Assembly (NCBI GenBank): GCA_030833825.1
Contig: JAURGL010000026.1
Span: 1-12,446 of the forward strand
Length of the DNA: 12,446 nucleotides
Direction: 5' to 3'
Source of the DNA: Vulcanococcus sp. SFB_649D_100_25
Lineage (GTDB): Bacteria; Cyanobacteriota; Cyanobacteriia; PCC-6307; Cyanobiaceae
Shown here: positions 4,914 to 11,600 of the stretch, in pieces
How the letters are laid out: the number at the start of each line of letters is the position of its first letter
How positions within the stretch are numbered: the stretch's first letter is position 1
Program-made: the position numbers and the translations under genes
The notes under the pieces: generated by a model
Databases searched by the model: none
The model's input: the letters and a program-made list of their open reading frames with translations, nothing else
Told to the model about the DNA's origin: nothing

Positions 4914-7676
4914 ATGCAGCTTCTGTCCTGCCGCCTCCAGCGCGTCCGCCTGCACAACGACCTGAAGCTGACCTTCGGAAGCCAGCTGACCTTGATCGGT
5001 GGGCCCAACGAATCGGGCAAAAGCACCGTGGTGGAGGCCCTGCACAAGGGATTGTTTCTGCGCTCCACCGCGACAGGTCGCGGTGTGGAGGAGCTGCGCT
5101 CACGGGTTTACGGCGGACTGCCCGAAATCGAGATCTGCTTTGCAGCCGCTGGCCAACCCTGGACGCTGCGCAAACGCTTCGCCGGAGCGGGCGGCACCTG
5201 CCAGCTAAGCAATGCCAGTGGCGAGGCCTTGAGCGGCCCCGCAGCGGAAGAGCGCCTGGCTGCGCTGCTGGGATTCGAGGCGCCGGTGGAGGGCCGGCGG
5301 ATCGCACAGCTGCCGGAGCGCTGGGCCCACCTCTGGGTGCGCCAGGGCGACGCCGGCCTCAATCCCCTGGCCGGCAAACCCGAGAGTTACGACTACGACC
5401 GTCTGATTGATCGCCTGCAGGGGCAGAGCAGCAGCGAGGCCCTCCAATCGCCCCGCGACACCCAGGTGCTGGAGCAGCTGCAACAACGGCTTGCCCCGCT
5501 GTTCACCGCCACCGGTCGGGTCAAGGCGGGTTCTCCCCTGGCTCAAGCCATCAGCCGCGAAGCGGAAGCCCAGCAGCAGCTCCAACAGGCCCAGCAACGT
5601 CTCCAGGATCTCGAGCAGTCGATGGAGCGCTGGCGCAACATCGGCGAACAGTTAGAACGGATCGAACAGCAACAGCTCCCGAGCCTCCGCCTGGAACTCC
5701 AGCAACAGCAGCGCCTCCGCCTGCAACGGGCTGAACTGGAACCCCTGCAGCTTCAGCTCACAAGCCTGCAGGAGCGCCAGCGTCAACGCTCGGAGCTGGA
5801 GCAGACGCAACAGCAGCAGATCCAGGAGCAGTCCAAACTCCAGGCAGAGCTGGAGTTGCTGGAGCGGAACCTCGCACAGCAACAGCAACTCCAGAGCGCC
5901 GCGCAGCAGCGCAGCGGCCAACAACAGGAACGCCTGCAGCAGCTGCGCAGCGCCCAGGATCTGGCGCAGGTCCTTCTGGATCTAGCCCAACTCCAGGCTG
6001 AACAGGAGCAGCTGGAAGCCCACCAACAGCGCCTGCAGACGCTGCAGCAGCAGGCCCAGCGCCTGAAGGACGCCCTGGCCCAGATGCCCCCGATCACAGC
6101 CGATCAAGTCCGCGGCCTCCGGCGCGCCGAACAGGCCCAGGCCCAGGCTGCAGCGCGCTGCGAAGCGATGGCCGCCAGCCTGATGGTCCTGGAGGCCGAC
6201 CAACCGATCCGCGCCGGCGGTGTCCTGGTGTCAGTCGGCGAACGGCACCAGTTGACCGGGGAGACGGACCTGCAGGTGGGAGAGGGGGTGCGACTGCGCC
6301 TCAGCCCCGGCGGCGGCCAGGCCCTACCCCAGGCCCAGGCGGAACTGGAGAACTGCCGTGGCAGCCTGCAAAGCCTCGTGAAGAGCCTTGGGGTGGCGGA
6401 TAGCGAGGCCGCTGAGGTGATCGAGCAGCAACGTCGCAGCCACGAGACGGATCTGGCCAACCTGCGTCAAGCCGCCCAGGAGATTCCCTGGTCCGGCCTA
6501 AAGGAGCGCCTCGAGGCGATCGCGCCACGCCGCCAGCAGTTGCAGCAGTACCTCCTGGATCAAGGCGGTGCGCTGGAACAATGGGGCCAGGAGCATCCCG
6601 GTGGGGACCTCCGGCGGCTGAAGCGGGCGGATCTGGAGTGCTGGCAGCAGGAGCTGCGCCGTGAGGTGTTGCAGTTGGAGCAGGAGCTGGGGACTGGGCA
6701 GCGACGACAGCAGCAGCACGAGCAACTGCTGCAACAGCAGCGCGACGGGCTCCAGAGGACGCGCAACCGGCTAGAGCAACTCACCGGATCCCTGTCCCTC
6801 CTGAAAGAACGACTGGCGCAGAGCAGCTCAGCGGAGCAGAAGCCAGAGCAGGAGGCGCTCTTGCAAGCCCAGCTGGAGCAGCGCCTGCAGGAGCTGACGG
6901 TGGTGGAGCAGGAGCTGACCGAGCTGCGCCAGCAACGTGGCGCACCCCCCGGAGAAGACGCAAGTGCCCTGCAAACCCAACTGGAGCATGCGGTCCAGCA
7001 GAAGGATCAGCTCCTCAGCGAACGGGGGCAATGCGAACAGCACTGCATCAGCCTGGGGTCCAGCAACCCTGCGGCGGAGCTTGAGCTGGCGCAGGCCCAG
7101 CTGGAAGACGCACTCCGCGAACGCAAGCGCCTTGAGCAGGAAGGACGGGCCCTGCTGTTGCTGCAAGAGCGCTTCCACCAGGCCCAGACGGAACTGGCGA
7201 ACCGCTACAGCGAACCGCTGCGCATGGCCATGAACCCCTACCTCGAGCTGTTGGTGGGGGAACCGCAGCAGGCCCTCCTGAGCTTCGATCCCCAGGTGGG
7301 CTTCAACAAGCTGCAACTGCTGCAGCAACAGGAGGCCTACGACTTCGATCGCCTCAGCGGGGGAATGCGCGAACAGATGGCAGGAGCCCTTCGGTTGGCG
7401 ATGGCAGAAGTGCTCCAAGGCGCTTACGACGGCGTGCTCCCATTGGTGTTTGACGATGCCTTCACCAACACCGATCGTGATCGCCTCCAACTCCTGCAGC
7501 GCATGCTGGAGCGGGGCATGGAGCAGGGCGTCCAGATTGTCCTGCTGAGCTGCCACCCGGAGGACTACAGATCCAGCTGGTTTGAACAGGGCGCTACCGC
7601 AGGGACCAGTGCACAAAAAAATCCCCCCGAGCTCATCGGAGGGATCGAGAGGGTGGAGCTGCGGTTGACCCGCTAA
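4914..7676 (+). CDS. SbcC/Rad50/YhaN-like coiled-coil ATPase
   Basis: SMC-family ATPase of 920 residues, partner of the SbcD-like nuclease in DNA end processing. Walker A is GPNESGKST (residues 30-38), the ABC signature is LSGGMREQM (814-822) and Walker B is PLVFDDAF (about 843-850), followed by a LLSCHPED switch segment. Between the heads, residues about 210-395 and 475-770 form long Gln/Glu/Leu-rich coiled coils. A globular insert at about 395-475 includes a beta-rich stretch (VLVSVGERHQL, VRLRLSPGG). No CxxC zinc hook is present at the coil tip. The ATG at 4914 starts directly at the first head strand (MQLLSCRLQRVRLHNDLKL) and lies 4 bases after the upstream stop; a longer frame from 4800 would overlap that gene without conserved sequence. 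Family length is usual for this subgroup. Confidence 0.9.
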   Translation: MQLLSCRLQRVRLHNDLKLTFGSQLTLIGGPNESGKSTVVEALHKGLFLRSTATGRGVEELRSRVYGGLPEIEICFAAAGQPWTLRKRFAGAGGTCQLSNASGEALSGPAAEERLAALLGFEAPVEGRRIAQLPERWAHLWVRQGDAGLNPLAGKPESYDYDRLIDRLQGQSSSEALQSPRDTQVLEQLQQRLAPLFTATGRVKAGSPLAQAISREAEAQQQLQQAQQRLQDLEQSMERWRNIGEQLERIEQQQLPSLRLELQQQQRLRLQRAELEPLQLQLTSLQERQRQRSELEQTQQQQIQEQSKLQAELELLERNLAQQQQLQSAAQQRSGQQQERLQQLRSAQDLAQVLLDLAQLQAEQEQLEAHQQRLQTLQQQAQRLKDALAQMPPITADQVRGLRRAEQAQAQAAARCEAMAASLMVLEADQPIRAGGVLVSVGERHQLTGETDLQVGEGVRLRLSPGGGQALPQAQAELENCRGSLQSLVKSLGVADSEAAEVIEQQRRSHETDLANLRQAAQEIPWSGLKERLEAIAPRRQQLQQYLLDQGGALEQWGQEHPGGDLRRLKRADLECWQQELRREVLQLEQELGTGQRRQQQHEQLLQQQRDGLQRTRNRLEQLTGSLSLLKERLAQSSSAEQKPEQEALLQAQLEQRLQELTVVEQELTELRQQRGAPPGEDASALQTQLEHAVQQKDQLLSERGQCEQHCISLGSSNPAAELELAQAQLEDALRERKRLEQEGRALLLLQERFHQAQTELANRYSEPLRMAMNPYLELLVGEPQQALLSFDPQVGFNKLQLLQQQEAYDFDRLSGGMREQMAGALRLAMAEVLQGAYDGVLPLVFDDAFTNTDRDRLQLLQRMLERGMEQGVQIVLLSCHPEDYRSSWFEQGATAGTSAQKNPPELIGGIERVELRLTR
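7615..7643 (-). terminator. Intrinsic terminator of the cyAbrB gene, inside the ATPase gene
   Basis: On the minus strand, CCCTCCGA (7643-7636), loop TGAGC and TCGGGGGG (7630-7623) form an 8-bp stem with one G-U pair. It is followed by A and then seven Ts (7621-7615). It begins 37 nt downstream of the cyAbrB stop. On the plus strand the A-tract precedes the hairpin and no T-tract follows, so it should act only on minus-strand transcripts. It lies within the last 21 codons of the convergent ATPase gene. Confidence 0.75.
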
Positions 7677-7679
7677 GCC

Positions 7680-8045
7680 TCACTCTTCGTCTTCGTCACT
7701 TCCACCGACGGGGATCAGACGAATCTGCTTGCGGCCAAGCTTGATTTCAAATTCGTCGCCGGGGTGCAGATCGAGCATGGCGGTATAGGCCTTACCGATC
7801 AGCAGGTTGCCGTTGCCCTGGACGGTTGCCACATAGCTGAGCTTGCGACCACCCTTACCCACCTTGCTGCTGACACCGAGCTCAACGCCCTTAGCCTCGA
7901 GCAGGGCCTCGTAGAAGGCCGTGAAGTTCAGGCGCTCACCACCATCTTTCTTGTTAGAGACATAGCCACAAGCCCGAACGATCTCGGACTTACCTACATC
8001 ACCAAGCTCTTTAACCTTCGACAGCAATTCGGAACCGGTGAGCAT
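7680..8045 (-). CDS. calA: cyAbrB transcriptional regulator, CalA (cyAbrB1) type
   Basis: A 121-residue cyanobacterial AbrB-like DNA-binding protein. Family members regulate carbon and nitrogen genes and are nearly universal in cyanobacteria. Visible features are MLTGSELLSKVKELGDVGKS, the segment RACGYVSNKKDGGERLNF, FTAFYEALLEAKGVELG, and a C-terminal AbrB-like DNA-binding domain, KLSYVATVQGNGNLLIGKAY through PGDEFEIKLGRKQIRLIP, with an acidic tail DEDEE. The GYVS/KKDGGERLN wording resembles clade A (CalA, sll0359-like) rather than clade B (sll0822-like), judged from memory. ATG at 8043-8045; longer in-frame starts lack family sequence. The stop is 3 bases from the convergent ATPase stop, and the gene is divergent from the acetyltransferase across 120 bases. 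Confidence 0.87.
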   Translation of the reverse strand: MLTGSELLSKVKELGDVGKSEIVRACGYVSNKKDGGERLNFTAFYEALLEAKGVELGVSSKVGKGGRKLSYVATVQGNGNLLIGKAYTAMLDLHPGDEFEIKLGRKQIRLIPVGGSDEDEE

Positions 8046-8071
8046 TGATCTAAAGGGTTGCCCCCAACTGC

Positions 8072-8101
8072 GCTTGAAACATACAACACTGCTTATCAAG
8101 C
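8072..8101. promoter_or_regulatory. Inverted repeat upstream of the cyAbrB gene
   Basis: GCTTGA (8072-8077) and its exact reverse complement TCAAGC (8096-8101) flank 18 bases, 27-56 nt upstream of the cyAbrB start in the 120-base divergent region. On the minus strand a TATGTT (8083-8078) within it could be a weak -10 element. It might be an operator for autoregulation or for the divergent acetyltransferase gene. Arms of six bases are short and may be chance. Confidence 0.3.
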
Positions 8102-8165
8102 CGCCAGCTCCTGACCCTGAAAAGCGCAGATCATCCAGTTGAATTGACACTAACGAACTGATCCG

Positions 8166-8660
8166 ATGCCTTCGATCCGGGCCATCGCTTGGGAGGATCA
8201 TCAACAATTGATGGCCATTTATCGGGCCGCCGTCCTGAGTTGTGACCCAAAGCTGTACAGCCCAGCACAAAAACAAGCCTGGGCAGCACAAGCCTCACAG
8301 CTCACAGAACCCCTGACGCGGGGCAAGGGTCTGGTGAGCTGCGGCGATGACGGATCGGTGCTCGCCTTTGCCCTGCGAGAACCGGATGATCGACTCTCCC
8401 TTTTGTATTGCCATCCTCAGGCGCAACGCCAAGGGCACGCCCAGCGCTTACTGGTTGCGATTGAGGAGCAGGCCCGCCAAGACCACTGCCTTGCCCTGCG
8501 CACCGAGGCCAGCTTTGTCTCCGCACCGCTGCTCCGACGCCAGAACTGGACGGTCCGCTGGCGTGAGGAGCTGTTGATCAACGGGGTGCGCTTTGAGCGC
8601 TTCAACCTCTGGAAACCGATACTGCAGGGATGGCCGAGGCTCAACTCCAGCAATTCCTGA
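8166..8660 (+). CDS. GNAT-family N-acetyltransferase
   Basis: A 164-residue GCN5-related acetyltransferase that should transfer acetyl from acetyl-CoA to an unidentified amine. The first strand begins directly after the ATG (MPSIRAIAWEDHQQLMAIYR). YSPAQKQAWAAQ is typical of a common subgroup, FALREPDDRLSLLYCHP forms strands 3-4, and QAQRQGHAQRLL is the acetyl-CoA pyrophosphate-binding motif A (Q/RxxGxA). LRTEASFVSAPLLRRQNW follows, ending near FNLWKP. The sequence upstream contains a TTGACA, but it sits too close to the start to serve this gene from the usual spacing. The last 31 bases overlap the next gene in another frame, so the two are likely translated together. Confidence 0.85.
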   Translation: MPSIRAIAWEDHQQLMAIYRAAVLSCDPKLYSPAQKQAWAAQASQLTEPLTRGKGLVSCGDDGSVLAFALREPDDRLSLLYCHPQAQRQGHAQRLLVAIEEQARQDHCLALRTEASFVSAPLLRRQNWTVRWREELLINGVRFERFNLWKPILQGWPRLNSSNS

Positions 8661-9175
8661 ACAAGATCCAGCAGCTCAACGCCTTCGTGGCCCTGAGTGA
8701 AGCGCAACCGGCGCTGCGGGATGCCCTGAGGAACTGCGACAGCCACCACGAGGTGGTGGCCCTGGCCGCTCAATTTGGCTTTGACATTGGTCGGCGTTGG
8801 GGGGACACCATCGCCGCATCAGCCGCGGAGTCGTCCCAGCACGACGACCAAGCCAACCTGTTCAGCCACCCCTGCCCGGGCGATGGGACTGAACAGATCG
8901 ACGTCCTGGCGCAGGGGGCGCAATGGCGTCTGGAACGCATTCACTCCTGCAACGCCAGCAGTGCGGAGGGCCACTGGTATGACCAGGAGGAGCAGGAATG
9001 GGTTCTGGTGCTCAGGGGCAGTGCCCGCTTGCAATTTGAGGACGAACCGGGTTTACGGGATCTGTGTGTCGGCGATCTCCTCTACATCGCTCCCCACCGT
9101 CGCCATCGGGTGGTGTCTACTGATCCGGATCCTGGAACCCTCTGGCTGGCTCTATTCGCGACGGCAGACGGCTGA
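8630..9175 (+). CDS. Nif11-like domain fused to a cupin
   Basis: A 181-residue two-domain protein. Residues about 16-58 resemble the Nif11 domain: LNAF, PALRDALRNCD, HHEVVALAAQFGFDI, matching the helical pattern (PxLxxKL...VVxLAxxxGFxI) known from nitrogen-fixation-cluster proteins and from RiPP leader peptides. After a low-complexity linker (about 60-85), residues 88-178 form a single cupin barrel: GHWYDQEEQEWVLVLRG is motif 1 and GDLLYIAPHRRHRV is motif 2, with His and Glu residues placed to bind a metal. There is no GG or GA cleavage site after the Nif11 part and no modification enzyme nearby, so it is not a RiPP precursor. The start overlaps the GNAT gene; the 3' end overlaps the convergent PsiE-like gene by 59 bases. 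Function unknown. Confidence 0.8.
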   Translation: MAEAQLQQFLNKIQQLNAFVALSEAQPALRDALRNCDSHHEVVALAAQFGFDIGRRWGDTIAASAAESSQHDDQANLFSHPCPGDGTEQIDVLAQGAQWRLERIHSCNASSAEGHWYDQEEQEWVLVLRGSARLQFEDEPGLRDLCVGDLLYIAPHRRHRVVSTDPDPGTLWLALFATADG

Positions 9176-9596
9176 GGTGGGATTGCCGCACCAACCAATA
9201 GGCGGCAGCAAGGGAGACGATGGCAAAACCCAGTCCGATCAGATCCGCAGGGTTCTTCTGCACCCCCGGCGGCATCACGATCACCTTTCGGGCAACGGCG
9301 GTGAGAGCCGTGACCAGCACCAACTCGATCTGGATCACATGCTCCCGCAGATAAGCGGTGAGGTTCTGAAGCACCTCCAGGGCAATCAGGATCACCAGCA
9401 CCTGATCAAGCAGGCGAACCAGACCTTCACCGGTCCAGTTCACCTGCAGATCAAGCAGATCTGTGCCAAGGAAGATCAACAGCTGCAGGGTGGCGACCAC
9501 CAGCACCAGCGTGAGCGTGGTGGAAAGCACCTTGGCGAGGGACCGCTCAAAGGCGGTGATGCCGCGCAGGAAGGTGCGATCGCTCAGCAGCTTCAT
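9117..9596 (-). CDS. PsiE-family (phosphate-starvation-inducible) membrane protein
   Basis: A 159-residue inner-membrane protein of the PsiE family, whose E. coli founder is induced by phosphate starvation; the biochemical role is unknown. Four hydrophobic segments are seen, at about residues 24-46, 60-80, 88-110 and 116-137. The family signature is YLREHVIQIELVLVTALTAV followed by ARKVIVM. The C terminus is hydrophilic and may extend past the conserved part. The ATG shares one base with the TAA of the preceding secreted-protein gene, so coupling is likely. The 3' end overlaps the convergent Nif11-cupin gene by 59 bases. No promoter or Pho box of its own is visible; expression probably comes from the upstream cluster. 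Confidence 0.85.
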   Translation of the reverse strand: MKLLSDRTFLRGITAFERSLAKVLSTTLTLVLVVATLQLLIFLGTDLLDLQVNWTGEGLVRLLDQVLVILIALEVLQNLTAYLREHVIQIELVLVTALTAVARKVIVMPPGVQKNPADLIGLGFAIVSLAAAYWLVRQSHLSRLPSRIEPARGFQDPDQ

Positions 9597-9850
9597 TAAT
9601 TCTTGAAGGGCTCGTACTGGGGCTTGGCCGGGGTGTCCCCAGGCGGATTCACCAGCTTGGTGTCACAGCTGATGCTCCCATCAGCACCCCGGACGCAGTT
9701 TTTCGGTTCCACCGTGGTGGATGGCCCCACGTTGCTGCCGGGCCCCCAGAGAAAGCTCTCCGCCTGAGCCATGACGCCATGGCTGAACCCGGCCCCCGCC
9801 ACCAGCAGGAACGACGCAACGCTGCCGCCCAACACGCGAATCGTGGTCAT
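9596..9850 (-). CDS. Small secreted protein with two cysteines
   Basis: Unrecognised, 84 residues from the ATG at 9848-9850. This start follows a strong purine-rich site (GGGTGGGG) and gives a signal peptide MTTIRVLGGSVASFLLVAGA ending near VMAQA. Starts at 9862 or 9874 are also possible but would lengthen the N terminus. The mature part is short, polar and Pro-rich, with two Cys in VEPKNCVRGADGSISCDTKL that could form a disulfide loop, and a tail PAKPQYEPFKN. It is probably periplasmic or lumenal. It lies 47 bases after the small helical-protein gene and overlaps the PsiE-family gene by one base. Confidence 0.7.
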   Translation of the reverse strand: MTTIRVLGGSVASFLLVAGAGFSHGVMAQAESFLWGPGSNVGPSTTVEPKNCVRGADGSISCDTKLVNPPGDTPAKPQYEPFKN

Positions 9851-9897
9851 TGCCCCACCCATGGATCCCACCACTTTGGCGTGTTTCAGGCAGCGCG

Positions 9898-10227
9898 TCA
9901 GGCCTCTCCGATGTCGAGCCGAATCTCTTCGAGCAGCAAATCCAGCTGCCCGAGGGCGTCCTCCGGATCACTGAGGGCCGGCAGAGCATCCACTTCTCCG
10001 CTGTCCTCACGATGCCAGAGGTCTTCGATCTCGCAGAGCCGTTCCGCCAAGCCCACGAGGCCGTCCTTGCGATAGGTGCGATCGAGTTCATCGAGCAGCA
10101 CAGGCATGCGGATGGAACTGGCCCGCAGCGCACGACGCAGATCGGCCTGGGTCCGGCCGCTGTGCCGGAGCCAGTCCTTGAGAAACGACTGCAGTTCGTC
10201 CAACTGCTCGGTGGTGAGGGCCGCCAT
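9898..10227 (-). CDS. Small helical hypothetical protein, possible helix-turn-helix
   Basis: A 109-residue soluble protein of no recognised family. It is predicted to be helical throughout. Residues about 15-50 (FLKDWLRHSGRTQADLRRAL, then RASSIRMPVLLDELDR) have the rhythm of a Cro/XRE-type helix-turn-helix: TQADL as the first helix start and SSIRMPVLLDEL as the recognition helix. The C-terminal half is acidic (EDSGEVDALPALSDPEDALG, LLLEEIRLDIGEA). The reading as DNA-binding is inference from pattern only. The ATG overlaps the YkvA-like gene stop (ATGA), so the two are likely translated together. Confidence 0.7.
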   Translation of the reverse strand: MAALTTEQLDELQSFLKDWLRHSGRTQADLRRALRASSIRMPVLLDELDRTYRKDGLVGLAERLCEIEDLWHREDSGEVDALPALSDPEDALGQLDLLLEEIRLDIGEA

Positions 10228-10604
10228 CAGCGAACCGGAGGGAACCAGCGATCCAGTTTGCGCTGTGCCCGCAACCGGATGGCCTCACTGCGGTGCTGCG
10301 CGCAGAGCCCGAGCAGGGCCGTCAAAGCCACCAGATCGTCGCTGAAGCCAGCGGCGGGAATGAAATCGGGAATCAGATCCGTGGGAACCAGCAGGTAGGT
10401 CAACGCCGCCAACATCGTCAGCCGCACCTGCGGGGGTGTCTGCGGATCCAGGAGCAATTCGAGACATTCCAAGGCAGGCCTGGCGAGGGTTCTGCCCGCC
10501 CGCCTGAGCAGGCGACGCAACGCCCCTTCGTCCACCTCGGTGCTCTCCAGCACCGGGGTATCAATCGGCCCTGTCCCCATCGTTGCCGCGGGATCGACGG
10601 ACAT
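10227..10604 (-). CDS. YkvA/DUF1232 family protein
   Basis: A 125-residue protein containing the DUF1232 domain. The diagnostic stretch is ALTYLLVPTDLIPDFIPAAG followed by FSDDLVALTALL, at about residues 68-100: a hydrophobic helix, the PxDLIPDFIP turn and a second helix. The family is widespread, small and of unknown function; the hydrophobic hairpin suggests membrane association. An N-terminal variable region and a basic tail (RLRAQRKLDRWFP) flank the domain. The gene starts 41 bases after the sigma-factor stop and overlaps the next gene by three bases (ATGA), so it is very probably part of the same transcript. Confidence 0.83.
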   Translation of the reverse strand: MSVDPAATMGTGPIDTPVLESTEVDEGALRRLLRRAGRTLARPALECLELLLDPQTPPQVRLTMLAALTYLLVPTDLIPDFIPAAGFSDDLVALTALLGLCAQHRSEAIRLRAQRKLDRWFPPVR

Positions 10605-10645
10605 CAGCTGATCTCAGCCCATGCAGTGATCCCATTCTGCTGGCC

Positions 10646-11581
10646 CTACTGGACCGCGGTGCCGGCCTCCACAAGACCGCTCTGAATCCCGGCCTTGCGC
10701 AGTTTGCGCAGGGCCCGTTGCACCACCTGCCGGCAATACTCACGGCTGCAACCCAGCAGACGCGCCACCTCCGCCAGGGTGCGCCACTCATGACTGCCAT
10801 CGAGACCGAAGCGCAGCATCACCACGGTGCGCTCCTTCGGGGTCAGGTTGGACTGATCCAGCAGGGTCCAGACCGCCGCATTGCGTTCTGCCATTTCACA
10901 GCGCTCCATCGGCGGAAGCTCCTCACTGGGAAGCACATCCACCAGCTCGGTGGGGTCCGATTTCGACTTCACAATCCCCTGCAGGCTCACGGTCACGGAG
11001 CGCAGCTCACAACCGAGCAAATCCTCAATTTCCTCCAGCGGCAAGGCGAGAGCCTTCGCCAGCTGCTGTGCGGTCGCGGCCATCCCATTGCGCTGCATCA
11101 AACGCGCTTTTGCAGCGCGAAGCCGGGTGAGCTTTTCATTCACATTCACTGGGATCCGAATCGTGCGGCTCTGGGTCGAGAGGGCACGATTAAGACCCTG
11201 GCGAATCCACCAGTAGGCATAGGTACTGAAGCGATGTCCGCGGGTGGGGTCGTATTTCTCGACGGCACGCGTCAGGCCAAGGGTCCCCTCCTGAATCAGA
11301 TCCAAGAGGTCAAGTCCCTTGCCCTGGTAGCGCTTTGCCAGGTTCACCACCAGCCGGAGGTTGGCGGTGATCATCTGATCTTTGGCTCGCTCGCCAACGC
11401 GCATGGTGCGCTTTTCAATGTCGTTGTAGCTGCACGCCTCGCCGACACCACCAGCCATAGCGCAGCGCTCATGCAACTGCACCATGGCTTGTACCTTGCG
11501 GCCAAGCATCAACTCTTGCTCGGGGGTCAACAACTGATGACGCCCGATTTCCCCGAGGTATGCACTCAGCGAGCTGGCCAT
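10646..11581 (-). CDS. Sigma-70 family RNA polymerase sigma factor, group 2 (RpoD-like)
   Basis: A 311-residue non-essential-type RpoD paralogue. Region 1.2 starts at once (LSAYLGEIGRHQLLTPEQEL), region 2 is at about 69-147 (NLRLVVNLAKRYQGKGLDLL, LIQEGTLGLTRAVEKYDP, then FSTYAYWWIRQGLNRAL with the melting and -10 residues), region 3 at about 148-225, and region 4 at about 236-296. The region 4.2 recognition helix reads CSREYCRQVVQRALRKLR, where housekeeping sigma factors have VTRERIRQIE; this points to altered -35 contacts. Region 1.1 is missing, as in group 2 factors. The ATG at 11579-11581 was preferred over a TTG at 11638, which adds 19 non-conserved residues. The gene heads a cluster running to psiE and is divergent from the DUF2214 gene. 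Confidence 0.9.
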   Translation of the reverse strand: MASSLSAYLGEIGRHQLLTPEQELMLGRKVQAMVQLHERCAMAGGVGEACSYNDIEKRTMRVGERAKDQMITANLRLVVNLAKRYQGKGLDLLDLIQEGTLGLTRAVEKYDPTRGHRFSTYAYWWIRQGLNRALSTQSRTIRIPVNVNEKLTRLRAAKARLMQRNGMAATAQQLAKALALPLEEIEDLLGCELRSVTVSLQGIVKSKSDPTELVDVLPSEELPPMERCEMAERNAAVWTLLDQSNLTPKERTVVMLRFGLDGSHEWRTLAEVARLLGCSREYCRQVVQRALRKLRKAGIQSGLVEAGTAVQ

Positions 11582-11600
11582 GATTGCGCGGTCTGCTGTT

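Noticed and set aside
7025..7050. CEQHC in the ATPase as a possible zinc hook
   Set aside because: The spacing is CxxxC, and it lies in the C-terminal coil rather than at the tip between the two coils.
5550..7190. CAG/CTG-rich repeating sequence as a tandem repeat or CRISPR-like array
   Set aside because: There is no fixed repeat unit; it is low complexity from the Gln/Leu/Glu-rich coiled coil of the ATPase.
3731..7676. SbcD/SbcC-like pair as a defence system
   Set aside because: The pair is widespread in cyanobacteria as a repair module, and no nuclease effector, toxin or mobile element flanks it.
8144..8149. TTGACA as a -35 box for the GNAT gene
   Set aside because: With normal spacing the -10 element would fall on the start codon, and no TATAAT-like sequence is there.
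8630..8810. Nif11 segment as a RiPP (lanthipeptide-type) precursor
   Set aside because: No double-Gly-type cleavage site, no Cys/Ser/Thr-rich core, no modifying enzyme nearby; the protein continues into a cupin.
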